Below are positions 44,416 to 54,890 of a stretch of DNA of 64,000 nucleotides, one piece after another. This stretch comes from Edwardsiella anguillarum (GTDB lineage Bacteria; Pseudomonadota; Gammaproteobacteria; Enterobacterales; Enterobacteriaceae), in the NCBI RefSeq assembly GCF_008801815.1, contig NZ_VZOX01000003.1; one strand, 5' to 3'. Under the pieces are notes generated by a model. It made no database searches and had not been told where the DNA came from. It saw nothing but the letters and a program-made list of their open reading frames with translations. Positions within the stretch are counted from its first letter, which is position 1, and each line of letters begins with the position of its first letter. The position numbers were made by a program, and so were the translations under genes.

Positions 44416-45546
44416 TTAGAACTGGTAAATCAGGCCTACGCCAACCACGTTGTCAGTGGTGATGCCGTTAGCTTTGTAGAAGTCGTCGTTACCGTCCAGC
44501 AGGTTGATTTTGTAATCAACGTAGGTGGACATGTTCTTGTTGAAGTAGTAGGACGCGCCCAGGTCAACGTATTTAACCAGATCTTTATTCAGGTTAGAGT
44601 CCAGACCCAGCTGCTTGCCCTTAGACTGCAGGTAGGCGATGGACGGACGCAGGCCGAAGTCGAACTGGTACTGAGCCACGGCTTCGAAGTTTTGGGTCTT
44701 GTTAGCGATGCCACCGCCGTCAACGCTGGTAGATTTACCGAACGGAGTCATGTTCAGGGTTTCGGCGTACATGGCGGCAATGTAGACGTTGTTGGCGTCG
44801 TACTTCAGACCGGTGGTCCATGCCTGAGCCTTGTTGCCTTCAGCGATGTCGCCAACGGCGAGGCCATGCTTCTGAGACAGGGTACGGTTAGAGGTAGAGT
44901 AAGCCGCCGCAGCGCTCACGCCCCAGCCCAGGTCGTAGGAGGCAGACATACCGAAGCCGTCGCCGTTCTGCTCGGACAGGTCAGCACGACCATTGTTGCT
45001 TTCGCCCTTGGCGCCGTTTTTACCCTGGTACTGCAGGGCCACGTTCAGGCCGTCAACCAGACCGAAGAAGCCGTTGTTGCGGTAGGTTGCAACGCCGTTG
45101 GTACGGCCGGTCATGAAGTTGTCGGTGTAGGTGTAGGTGTCACCGCCGAAGACCGGCAGCACGTCGGTCCAGGCTTCTACGTCGTATACGACGCCGTAGT
45201 TACGGCCGTAGTCCAGAGAGCCGTAGTCGGCGAATTTCAGACCGGCGAAGCCCAGACGGGTTTTGAAGTTACCGGAATCGCTTTCCGGTTTTTTGGCTTT
45301 CGCTTCAGCTTCCCACTGGCCGTAACCGGTCAGTTCGCTGTTGATCTGGGTTTCGCCTTTGAAGCCAAAGCGGGCATAGGTGTGATCGCCGTCGTCAGAT
45401 TTGTCGCTGGTGAATTTATGACGGGCGTCAACTTTACCATACAGGCTCAGCTTGTTGCCGTCTTTGTTGTACAGCTCGGCCGCGTTGGCCGCGCCGGCAA
45501 CCAGCAGAGCTGGGATTACCACTGCAAGAATATTGCGTTTCATCAT
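44416..45546 (-). CDS. ompF: OmpF-like general outer membrane porin
   Basis: 376 residues from the first of two tandem ATG codons (45546). The signal peptide MMKRNILAVVIPALLVAGAANA is almost that of E. coli OmpF, and the mature protein starts AELYNKDGNKLSLYGKVDA. It forms a 16-strand beta-barrel that ends in Phe (GVGLIYQF), required for outer membrane assembly. The PVFGGDTYTYTDNFM stretch is the constriction loop L3 region. It should form trimeric channels for small hydrophilic solutes. Position between asnS and aspC supports OmpF rather than OmpC. An OmpR-like site lies about 200 bases upstream. Confidence 0.92.
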   Translation of the reverse strand: MMKRNILAVVIPALLVAGAANAAELYNKDGNKLSLYGKVDARHKFTSDKSDDGDHTYARFGFKGETQINSELTGYGQWEAEAKAKKPESDSGNFKTRLGFAGLKFADYGSLDYGRNYGVVYDVEAWTDVLPVFGGDTYTYTDNFMTGRTNGVATYRNNGFFGLVDGLNVALQYQGKNGAKGESNNGRADLSEQNGDGFGMSASYDLGWGVSAAAAYSTSNRTLSQKHGLAVGDIAEGNKAQAWTTGLKYDANNVYIAAMYAETLNMTPFGKSTSVDGGGIANKTQNFEAVAQYQFDFGLRPSIAYLQSKGKQLGLDSNLNKDLVKYVDLGASYYFNKNMSTYVDYKINLLDGNDDFYKANGITTDNVVGVGLIYQF

Positions 45547-45743
45547 TGTTACCCTCATTGGTTTTATTTTTTTGACACCTGCCACTGCCTAATTTGATCC
45601 CATCGGGAACTTTTTTAACCCCCTGCGGAACTAAGCTAGAGAGTATGGTGTCTTCCTGTGTCTGGTTGGCAGTGTTCCATTCGTACCGCGGATAATCCAC
45701 CGGCAAAATGATACAAATACCTTATAGCGGTAACAGAATGAAA

Positions 45744-45763
45744 TAATGTGTTTCAAATTGTAA
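45744..45763 (-). promoter_or_regulatory. Candidate OmpR-binding site upstream of ompF
   Basis: On the minus strand this reads TTACAATTTGAAACACATTA, which resembles the OmpR box pattern (TTACxTTTTGAAACATxT). It is 198-217 bases upstream of the porin start codon, about where OmpR boxes lie in E. coli ompF, which has a long leader. The whole 323-base asnS-ompF interval is otherwise AT-rich noncoding sequence. Confidence 0.6.
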
Positions 45764-45796
45764 GAATTGAGGAACTTTGTGACACAGGTCTAAGTT

Positions 45797-45834
45797 TAAA
45801 AAACAGGGGGTCAGCTGTGCTGACCCCCTGTTTT
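45797..45834. terminator. Terminator of asnS (symmetrical form)
   Basis: A long perfect stem AAACAGGGGGTCAG/CTGACCCCCTGTTT with loop CTGTG, flanked by A-rich and T-rich sequence on both sides. It serves the minus-strand asnS transcript and could work in both directions. Confidence 0.92.
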
Positions 45835-45869
45835 GTTGCCACTTTGTGTTTTTTACGCTACAGACTTGA

Positions 45870-47270
<1,401 letters not shown>

Positions 47271-47491
47271 AGATTTCTCTCTTTTATATTAATCTTGATT
47301 GACAAATAACCTTACCCTCTCACGGGTGGAGGGCATGGTGCTATGTTACTTGTCATGCAAACAGACACAAGCGGAATTAAGCGCCCGCGGGGCAACTTTT
47401 TCGTGGATTTAGCGCCCTTGCGCCGGGAACGGCGTTATGGCAGGGGCGATGCCGGGTGCGCAGCGCCAGCGGCGCTGCGCCGGAGAGGAGG

Positions 47492-48697
47492 TCAGCTGGC
47501 GCGCTTGACCAGCGGCAGATCGAACGCCTTGCGCAGCGCCTTAACGAAGGCGGCATCCTGACAGATGGTTTTTCCCGGGCTGTCGGAGAGCTTGGCCACC
47601 GGCTTACCGTTACACTCCACCAGTTTGATGACGATGTTCAGCGGACGTACGCCGGGCAGATCGCAGGTCAGGCGGGTGCCGATGCCGAAGCTGAGGTTGA
47701 TGCGGTGATGAAAGTGGCGGTACAGCGCCAGCGCTTTGGGGAGGTCCAGATTGTCGGAGAAGACCAGCACCTTATCCTGCGGGTCGATCCCCAGCTGCTC
47801 ATAGTGGGCGATAGCTTTTTCTCCCCAGGCGATGGGATCGCCTGAGTCATGGCGCAGCCCCTGGTAGTGCCCAGCGAACTGGCTGCCAAAGTCGCGTAAA
47901 AACGCATCCATGGTGATGCAGTCGGTCAGGGCGATCCCCAGCTGATCGGGGTACTCATCCAGCCAGGACTGCAGCGCCGCCCGCTGGCTGTTGGCCAGCA
48001 CCGGACAGATCTGCTGGTGGGCCTGGAACCATTCATGGGCCTGGGTGCCCAGCGGCGTCAGCCCCATCTGTTTGGCAAACAGGTAGTTGCTGGTGCCGCT
48101 CAGGTAGGGGAACTCGCTCTTGAGGGTGGCCAGGATGGCCTGGTGCACCGCCCGAGAGAAGCGGCGACGGGTGCCGAAGTCCATCAGGCGGAAACCGCGC
48201 AGATCGACGTCCGCGCTGAGATGATGGAACTCATTCAGGCGTCGCTGCAGCTGCGCCACGGCGATCTCCGGGGTGATATGGGGCGAGCGGTGGCGGTGCA
48301 CCACCTCGCTGATCACCGCCAGCAGGGGAACCTCCCACAGGATCACCTCACGCCACGGGCCGCTGATGCGAATATTAAGGCGTCCGCGATCGTTGCTGAT
48401 GGCCACCCGGCGCGGATCGAGGCGCAGGGTACGCAGCCAGTCAAGATAGTCGCGCTGGAAGAAGGGCAGGGCGGCCAGATAGTCATACTCATCCTGCGTC
48501 AGGGCCAGCTGCCCCATCAGATTGACCTGGCTGGCTATCTCGTCGGCGTATTCCCCCAGCAGCTCATCGCCACGGCAGCGAAACTCCGCCGCAACGCTGA
48601 CACTGCGGTAACGATGGTACACCGCCTGTTGCATATGCAGTTTGTAGGCGTCGGTGTCCAGCAGCGAAGTGATAATCGGGGAGACATCTTGAGTCAT
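47492..48697 (-). CDS. pncB: Nicotinate phosphoribosyltransferase PncB
   Basis: 401 residues, about the E. coli length. It joins nicotinate to PRPP with ATP hydrolysis to form nicotinate mononucleotide in NAD salvage. Family motifs include the N-terminal TDAYKLHMQQAVYHRY, FGTRRRFSRAVHQAIL, HDSGDPIAWGEKAIAHYEQL and the phosphate-binding SFGIGTRLTCDLPG. The phosphorylatable histidine is probably in LRHDSGDP or in GTRRRFSR-adjacent sequence; alignment would decide. It is divergent from pepN. Confidence 0.95.
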   Translation of the reverse strand: MTQDVSPIITSLLDTDAYKLHMQQAVYHRYRSVSVAAEFRCRGDELLGEYADEIASQVNLMGQLALTQDEYDYLAALPFFQRDYLDWLRTLRLDPRRVAISNDRGRLNIRISGPWREVILWEVPLLAVISEVVHRHRSPHITPEIAVAQLQRRLNEFHHLSADVDLRGFRLMDFGTRRRFSRAVHQAILATLKSEFPYLSGTSNYLFAKQMGLTPLGTQAHEWFQAHQQICPVLANSQRAALQSWLDEYPDQLGIALTDCITMDAFLRDFGSQFAGHYQGLRHDSGDPIAWGEKAIAHYEQLGIDPQDKVLVFSDNLDLPKALALYRHFHHRINLSFGIGTRLTCDLPGVRPLNIVIKLVECNGKPVAKLSDSPGKTICQDAAFVKALRKAFDLPLVKRAS

Positions 48698-48744
48698 GGC
48701 GCGTTACTGCATCCTCGTCAGGGATTATTGACAAAAGTCGAAGG

Positions 48745-48773
48745 AGTATACCTAGTTTATACGCAGAATGAAC
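48745..48773 (-). promoter_or_regulatory. Candidate pncB promoter with symmetric element
   Basis: On the minus strand: a weak GTTCAT, 17 bases, then a good -10 TATACT. The spacer region carries GTATAAACTAGGTATAC, in which GTATA is repeated and partly symmetrical, a possible operator (NadR controls pncB in E. coli). The rest of the 353-base pncB-pepN interval shows no genes. Confidence 0.35.
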
Positions 48774-49050
48774 CGATAATCTGCGCAATTAGCGCCTGAT
48801 AGGTTGCGGATTGGGCGCCCCAGCCAGCGCGGCGCGGCCGGATGGCGCCGAGGTCGATCGCACTCTGCGCGGTGTGTTAACGCCGTCGATTGGGTAGTAT
48901 GGCACTATCCCATCGCACACTATATGCTGCGACGATGCGGGGCGTGTGCGGCGCCGGACTGATACGGCGCCGTATGGATTGCACAGGTAACCCGACCGAC
49001 GGGGTCGGGCGACCTGACGCTCCTCCAAAGACAGCCAATTAAGGGTAGCT

Positions 49051-51672
49051 ATGACGCAACAACAACCACAGGCGAAATATCGCCGCGACTATAAAACGCC
49101 GGATTACACCATCACCGATCTGGACCTGGATTTTGTACTCGATGCGGACTGCACAACGGTGACGGCCGTTAGTCAGGTGACGCGGTTGGGGAGCCCGGGG
49201 GCGGTTCTGGTGCTCGACGGCGAGGCGTTGACCCTGCGCAGCCTGTCCGTGGACGGCGTCGCTTGGACGGAGTACCGGACTGAGGGCAATCAGCTGATCG
49301 TCGACGGGCTGCCGGCGCAGTTTACCCTGACCATCGTCAACGAGATCCATCCGGCGCAAAACAGCGCCCTTGAGGGGCTATACCAGTCGGGCGAGGCGCT
49401 GTGCACCCAGTGCGAGGCCGAGGGCTTCCGCCATATTACCTACTATCTGGATCGCCCCGACGTGCTGGCTCGGTTCCGTACCCGCATCGTGGCGGACAAA
49501 GCGCGCTATCCCTACCTGCTGTCCAACGGAAACCGCGTAGGCCAGGGCGAGCTGGAGGACGGGCGCCACTGGGTACAGTGGGAAGATCCGTTTCCCAAAC
49601 CCAGCTATCTGTTCGCCCTGGTGGCCGGCGACTTCGATCGGCTGAGCGATACCTTTATTACCCGCAGTGGGCGCCGGGTGGCGCTGGAGCTGTACGTCGA
49701 TCGCGGCAACCTCGATCGCACCGGCTGGGCGATGACCTCGCTGAAAAACGCCATGCGCTGGGACGAGCAGCGCTTTGGCCTGGAGTACGATCTGGATATC
49801 TATATGGTCGTGGCGGTGGACTTCTTCAATATGGGGGCGATGGAGAATAAGGGGCTGAACATCTTCAACGCCAAGTTTGTGCTGGCCAAGGCGCAGACGG
49901 CCACCGACAAAGACTATCTGAACATCGAGTCGGTGATCGGCCACGAATATTTCCATAACTGGACCGGCAACCGGGTAACCTGCCGCGACTGGTTCCAGCT
50001 GAGCCTGAAAGAGGGGCTGACCGTATTCCGCGATCAGGAGTTCAGCTCCGATCTGGGGTCGCGGGCGGTGAATCGCATCGACAACGTGCGGGTGCTGCGC
50101 GGTGCCCAGTTCGCCGAGGATGCCGGCCCGATGGCGCACCCGATCCGTCCCGACAAAGTGATCGAGATGAATAACTTCTACACCCTGACGGTGTATGAGA
50201 AGGGCGCCGAAGTGATCCGCATGATGCACACCCTGCTGGGAGAGGAGAAGTTCCAGGCGGGGATGCGGCTTTACTTTACGCGTCACGACGGCAGCGCCGC
50301 GACCTGCGACGACTTTGTCCAGGCGATGGAGGACGCTTCTGGCATCGATCTGACGCTGTTCCGCCGCTGGTACAGCCAGTCCGGCACCCCGCTGCTGACG
50401 GTGCGCGACGAATATGACGCCGAGCGCCGGCAGTACCGGCTGTATGTGACTCAGACGACCCCCGCCACGGCGGATCAGGTGGAAAAGCGGCCGCTGCATA
50501 TTCCGCTGGATATTGAGTTGTATAACGACCAGGGCGAGGTGATCCCGCTGATGATGGACGGCGCGCCGGCCGGCAACGTACTGAGCGTGACCGAAGCGGA
50601 GCAGAGCTTCGCCTTCGACAACGTGCCGCAGGCGCCGACGCCGTCGCTGCTGCGGGAGTTTTCCGCGCCGGTACGCCTGGAGTACCCCTACAGCGATCGC
50701 CAACTGACCTTCCTGATGCAGCACGCGCGCAACGACTTTGCCCGCTGGGACGCGGCGCAGATGCTGCTGGCCAAGTATGTGCGCCTGAACGTCTCGCGCA
50801 GCCAGCAGGGACAGCCGCTGTCGCTGCCGGAGCACGTGATGGCGGCGTTTGGCGGCGTGCTGGCGGATGAGAGCCAGGATCCGGCGCTGCGTGCGCAGAT
50901 CCTGACCCTGCCGTCAGAGGTGGAGATGGCCGAGCTGTTCAGCCAGATCGATCCCGAGGCCATCGCCCTGGTGCACCAGGCGTTGACTCGCCTGTTGGCC
51001 CAACAGTTGGCGGCGGGGTGGCTGCACGCGTATCAGCGCAACGCCACGCCGGAGTACCGTATCGAGCATGGCGATATCGCCAGGCGGGCGCTGCGTAACG
51101 TCTGCCTGCGCTACCTGGCGTTTGGCGACGACGTGGCCCAGGCGGATGCCCTGGTCAGCGCCCAGTATCGCGATGCGGATAATATGACCGATGCGCTCGG
51201 CGCCCTGTCGGCGGCGGTTGCCGCACAGCTGCCCTGCCGCGATACGCTGATGGCGCAGTTCGACCAGCGCTGGCATCAGGATGGCCTGGTGATGGATAAG
51301 TGGTTTACCCTGCAGGCGACCGCGCCGGATGACGGGGTGCTGGCTCAGGTGCGCGCGCTGCTGCAGCACCGTTCATTTACCCTGAGCAACCCCAACCGCA
51401 CCCGGGCGCTGGTGGGGGCCTTCGCCCAGCTTAACCCGCGCGCGTTCCACGCGGCGGACGGCTCTGGCTATGCTTTTCTGGCGGAGATCCTGGCGGATCT
51501 GAACACCCGCAATCCGCAGGTCGCCGCCCGCATGGTGGATCCGCTGATCCGGCTGAAGCGCTATGACGCCGGGCGTCAGGCATTGATGCGTCAGCAGCTG
51601 GAGTCCCTGCTGGCGCTGGAGAGTCTCTCCGGCGATCTGTATGAGAAGATCACCCGGGCGCTGGAGGCCTGA
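49051..51672 (+). CDS. pepN: Aminopeptidase N PepN
   Basis: 873 residues, near the 870 of E. coli. It is an M1 zinc metallopeptidase. GAMENKGLNIFN is the substrate N-terminus recognition motif. The zinc site is His298-Glu-x2-His302 in GHEYFHNWTGNR, with the third ligand Glu about 19 residues later in LKEGLTVFRDQEF. It is the major cytoplasmic broad-specificity aminopeptidase. It is monocistronic, with a terminator at 51704. Confidence 0.97.
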   Translation: MTQQQPQAKYRRDYKTPDYTITDLDLDFVLDADCTTVTAVSQVTRLGSPGAVLVLDGEALTLRSLSVDGVAWTEYRTEGNQLIVDGLPAQFTLTIVNEIHPAQNSALEGLYQSGEALCTQCEAEGFRHITYYLDRPDVLARFRTRIVADKARYPYLLSNGNRVGQGELEDGRHWVQWEDPFPKPSYLFALVAGDFDRLSDTFITRSGRRVALELYVDRGNLDRTGWAMTSLKNAMRWDEQRFGLEYDLDIYMVVAVDFFNMGAMENKGLNIFNAKFVLAKAQTATDKDYLNIESVIGHEYFHNWTGNRVTCRDWFQLSLKEGLTVFRDQEFSSDLGSRAVNRIDNVRVLRGAQFAEDAGPMAHPIRPDKVIEMNNFYTLTVYEKGAEVIRMMHTLLGEEKFQAGMRLYFTRHDGSAATCDDFVQAMEDASGIDLTLFRRWYSQSGTPLLTVRDEYDAERRQYRLYVTQTTPATADQVEKRPLHIPLDIELYNDQGEVIPLMMDGAPAGNVLSVTEAEQSFAFDNVPQAPTPSLLREFSAPVRLEYPYSDRQLTFLMQHARNDFARWDAAQMLLAKYVRLNVSRSQQGQPLSLPEHVMAAFGGVLADESQDPALRAQILTLPSEVEMAELFSQIDPEAIALVHQALTRLLAQQLAAGWLHAYQRNATPEYRIEHGDIARRALRNVCLRYLAFGDDVAQADALVSAQYRDADNMTDALGALSAAVAAQLPCRDTLMAQFDQRWHQDGLVMDKWFTLQATAPDDGVLAQVRALLQHRSFTLSNPNRTRALVGAFAQLNPRAFHAADGSGYAFLAEILADLNTRNPQVAARMVDPLIRLKRYDAGRQALMRQQLESLLALESLSGDLYEKITRALEA

Positions 51673-51703
51673 TCGCTTGCCGCGGGACGCCTGTCCATGA
51701 CCC

Positions 51704-51730
51704 TACCGGCCTGCGGGCCGGTATTTTTTT
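51704..51730 (+). terminator. Rho-independent terminator of pepN
   Basis: Perfect 8-bp stem TACCGGCC/GGCCGGTA, loop TGCG, followed by seven T. Confidence 0.93.
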
Positions 51731-51885
51731 GCCGCCGCGGCGCGCGGCGTCGGGGGGAGGCAGGCCGTGCTCTGGCGCAGAGTTCTGGAAAATAGTGCTG
51801 GGCGAACGGCGGCGATGGGGCTTATATAGCGGAGATGATGCCGGGGACGCTCCCCGGTACGGAGATATACCGATGCGGGGTGACG

Positions 51886-52785
51886 ATGAGTAATCCTTTA
51901 CAGCGTATCGATGTTAAAACCATCGTCCTGTTTTGCCTGATCGCGGACAATCACTCCATGTCAAAGACCGCCGAGCTGATGCATATGACGCCGTCGGCGG
52001 TCAGCAAGCGGATTCATGAGCTGGAGACTATTACGCAGCTGACGCTGTTCCAGCGTCTGCCCGGGAAGATGGCGCTGACCCGCGAGGGAGAGGCCCTGCT
52101 CTGCGAGGCGGGCTATCTGGTGGGCAGCCTGGATCGCCTGTGGGGAACGGTGCAGCGCCTGCGTCAGCGCCAGCAGCTTCAGATCCGCCTGCTGGCTAAT
52201 ACCTCGTCCATTATTCAGTTTCTGTCGCACGATATCAGCGCCTTTCTGCGTCAATACCCGGATATCGGCATCATGCTGACCGAAACCGACAGCGACGACG
52301 TTAGGCGGGCGCTGGCGGAGAACCGCACCGATATCGGCATCTATTTTGCCGCCGCCGCCGCCGCAGGGCTGGAGGGGGGGGAATATAACGCCGATCGCCT
52401 GGTGCTGCTGGTGGCCGAGACGCATCCCCTGGCCTCGCAGCAGCGGGTGTGGTTTGCCCGCGCGCTGGACTACAGCTTTGTGACCTTCAATCTCAACAGC
52501 GCCATCTATAAATGTATCGCCGCCCAGGCGGCCCTGGCCGGGCGGGAGCTGAGGGTAACCATGCGCAGCAACGACTTCAGCGCCATCTGCCAGATGGTGA
52601 GATCCGGGATCGGCGTCGGCATACTGCCGGCGCAGACGCTGGATCGGGTTGGACTGCACCAGCAGGGGATCCGCGCCATCGCGCTGCGCGATGAGTGGGC
52701 GGAAAGAATGCTGTATGTCTCCATTAGCCAGGAGGCGCAGGCGCTACCGGCGGCGCGGATGCTGTATAGCTACCTGCTGAAATAG
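51886..52785 (+). CDS. LysR-type transcriptional regulator of the downstream operon
   Basis: 299 residues from the ATG at 51886. The N-terminal HTH (SMSKTAELMHMTPSAVSKRI, about residues 25-44) is followed by a substrate-binding-type effector domain. Codons upstream in frame lack a ribosome site. Unlike the usual divergent arrangement, it is on the same strand as the genes it probably controls, which start 183 bases downstream beyond an inverted repeat (52821-52833). Effector unknown. Confidence 0.85.
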   Translation: MSNPLQRIDVKTIVLFCLIADNHSMSKTAELMHMTPSAVSKRIHELETITQLTLFQRLPGKMALTREGEALLCEAGYLVGSLDRLWGTVQRLRQRQQLQIRLLANTSSIIQFLSHDISAFLRQYPDIGIMLTETDSDDVRRALAENRTDIGIYFAAAAAAGLEGGEYNADRLVLLVAETHPLASQQRVWFARALDYSFVTFNLNSAIYKCIAAQAALAGRELRVTMRSNDFSAICQMVRSGIGVGILPAQTLDRVGLHQQGIRAIALRDEWAERMLYVSISQEAQALPAARMLYSYLLK

Positions 52786-52820
52786 CCGGGGCATCCCCGG
52801 GCGGGGATACCCGCGGTGCT

Positions 52821-52833
52821 TTCCATTGTGGAA
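52821..52833. promoter_or_regulatory. Candidate LysR operator
   Basis: TTCCATTGTGGAA is a perfect 5-bp inverted repeat with a 3-base centre and fits the T-N11-A pattern of LysR operators. It sits between the LysR gene and the VOC gene, 136 bases before the latter. Confidence 0.5.
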
Positions 52834-52968
52834 TCGGCGATGGCGTAAAATTCCTTTGCCTGCGCCCGGCGCGGCGATTAGTGTAAGTCTATTCATTGGT
52901 CGCGGCCGCCGTGGATGGAGCATCAGGGAAAATTATATTTATCACGCTGATTTATCATGAGGTGTTTT

Positions 52969-53346
52969 ATGTTAATTACAGGAATAGATCATGTAGTGAT
53001 TACGGTTCAGGATGTGGAGAAAACGCTGGCGTTTTATGTCGCCGGGCTGGGGATGTCGCTGGACAGCCGCAATGGTCGCCTGGCGCTGACGTTTGGCAAC
53101 CAAAAAATCAATATTCACCGTCAGAAGGCTGAATTTACCCCGGCGGCGCAAAACGTGACCTATGGCAGTATGGATATATGCTTTACCGCCGAGGGTGATA
53201 TCGAACAAATCAAGGCTGAGCTGGAGAGCCGCGGGCTGGTGATCGAGCTCGGCGTGGTGCCACGCACCGGTGCGCAGGGGCCGATTGATAGCCTTTATCT
53301 GCGCGACCCTGACGGCAATCTGGTCGAGATCAGCGTATATAAATAA
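52969..53346 (+). CDS. VOC (glyoxalase/dioxygenase-fold) family protein
   Basis: 125 residues from the ATG at 52969, which has a GAGGTG ribosome site; an in-frame ATG at 52957 overlaps that site. The fold is two beta-alpha-beta-beta-beta units. Probable metal ligands are His8 (GIDHVVITV), His in INIHR and Glu in NLVEISVY. Relatives include glyoxalase I, epimerases such as methylmalonyl-CoA epimerase, and extradiol dioxygenases. As the first gene of the operon it could be an isomerase, epimerase or lyase on the catabolic substrate. The reaction is unknown. Confidence 0.8.
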   Translation: MLITGIDHVVITVQDVEKTLAFYVAGLGMSLDSRNGRLALTFGNQKINIHRQKAEFTPAAQNVTYGSMDICFTAEGDIEQIKAELESRGLVIELGVVPRTGAQGPIDSLYLRDPDGNLVEISVYK

Positions 53347-53584
53347 GCGATGGGCTTACCGATAGCATAATAATCTAATTCCATTATTACAGCGGTTGGC
53401 CATGGTAGGTATTCGCGGTTTCCTTTCCCCCGAACGGTGGGGGAAATAATAGGTTGGCGTGGTCAGCAGATAATTAACCTGTTCTCTCTGTATTAACCGC
53501 TTTTCTGCGGCGGGCCTGCCGCACGCTGAATTTGTGGCGCGCTGCATTATGGCCCGATTACGGAGACCGCCGGAGGTAACACCT

Positions 53585-54862
53585 ATGGCTCTACTCTCTC
53601 TGCTTTCCCTCTTTACCATTATTGCGCTGGGATTCTGGCGCAAAGTGAACGTTGGTCTGCTGGCGATCGCCATGGTGGTGATCCTGGGCTATGGAAGCAA
53701 TCAGTTCAGCGAGCGCGAGTTAATGAGCGGCTTCAGTACCTCTCTCTTTATTACCCTGTTAGGCGTCACCCTGTTTTTTAGCGTCGTGCAAAACAGCGGT
53801 GCGCTGGAAGTGGTGATGCAGAACATTGTACGGCGCATCGGCGGGCGTATTTATCTGGTGCCAGTGGCGATGTTTGTGATGGGCTATGTGCTGTCGGCCA
53901 TCGGGCCGGGCTGTGTCCCGGCGCTGGCCTTTGTGGCGGTGATCGCCGTGCCGCTGTCGCACCGCACCGGCTATAACAGCATCATGCTGATGCTGATCGG
54001 TGACGTCGCCACCTATAGCGGGCGCTTCTCGATGATCACCCCAGAAGGGGTGCTGGTGACCCAGCTGATGTCCCAGTCCGGTATCGAGATCAATCTGGCA
54101 CAGATGATGTTGAACACCGGCATCGGCGCGGTGCTGCTGGCGCTGATTTTCTTCTTTGCCTACGGCGGTCACCGGGTGCGTGCCCTGCGCGGCGGGATCG
54201 CCGCCGGCGGCGTAGAGATCGACAGCGCCTCTCCGATAAATCCGCTGAGCCCCCAGCAGAAAGTGGTGCTGCTCTCGATTGTGCTGATGGTGCTGTGCGT
54301 AGTGCTGTTCAACATGAACGTAGGGCTGGCGTCGTTTCTGATGACGGTGCTGCTGCTACTGGCGCGGGTGGAAAGCGAAAAATCCGCCATCGCCTGTATT
54401 CCCTGGCCGACCCTGATCATGGTCGGCGGCGTCGGCATGCTGATGAACCTGGTCAGTAAGTCCGGCGGTATCGATATTATCATCGGCACCATCAATCAGA
54501 TCTCTACCCCCGCCACCCTGATCACCGTGACCGGTGCGGTGACCGGCATCATGAGCTGGTTCTCCTCCACCATTGGCGTGGTGCTGCCCACCCTGCTGCC
54601 GACGGTCGCCTCGTTGATCGGCAGCAGCGGTGGCGCCATTTCGGCTATCGAGCTGGTCAGCGTGATCGGCATTATCTCCTCAACGGCGGGGTTTAGCCCG
54701 GTATCGACCGTCGGTGCCCTGATCATGTCGGCCAATGAGAGCGACTCGGCACACAACAAAACGCCGCAGGCGCGGCTGTTTGTCACCCTGTTCCTCTGGT
54801 CTTTCTTCTGTGTGGTTTTCCTCAGCCTGCTGGCCTGGCTGGGGGTGTTTGGCCTGTTTTAA
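53585..54862 (+). CDS. Ion-transporter-superfamily permease (MatC/SLC13-like carboxylate carrier)
   Basis: 425 residues from the ATG at 53585, preceded by GGAGG. There are about 11-12 membrane spans with a hydrophilic loop near 190-210. The pair of re-entrant-type segments (SAIGPGCVPALAFVAVIAVP and the later TGIMSWFSSTIGVVLPTLLP) is characteristic of the ion transporter superfamily that includes dicarboxylate carriers such as MatC and SLC13. It probably imports an organic acid that feeds the transketolase/lyase enzymes encoded behind it. Exact subfamily and substrate need a search. Confidence 0.68.
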   Translation: MALLSLLSLFTIIALGFWRKVNVGLLAIAMVVILGYGSNQFSERELMSGFSTSLFITLLGVTLFFSVVQNSGALEVVMQNIVRRIGGRIYLVPVAMFVMGYVLSAIGPGCVPALAFVAVIAVPLSHRTGYNSIMLMLIGDVATYSGRFSMITPEGVLVTQLMSQSGIEINLAQMMLNTGIGAVLLALIFFFAYGGHRVRALRGGIAAGGVEIDSASPINPLSPQQKVVLLSIVLMVLCVVLFNMNVGLASFLMTVLLLLARVESEKSAIACIPWPTLIMVGGVGMLMNLVSKSGGIDIIIGTINQISTPATLITVTGAVTGIMSWFSSTIGVVLPTLLPTVASLIGSSGGAISAIELVSVIGIISSTAGFSPVSTVGALIMSANESDSAHNKTPQARLFVTLFLWSFFCVVFLSLLAWLGVFGLF

Positions 54863-54890
54863 GCAATTTCAAGCAACGGGAGTCAATCGT

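Noticed and set aside
44392..45597. 401-codon plus-strand open frame opposite ompF
   Set aside because: Its Val/Gly/Gln-rich translation mirrors the porin codons, and the minus-strand OmpF with signal peptide and terminal Phe is certain.
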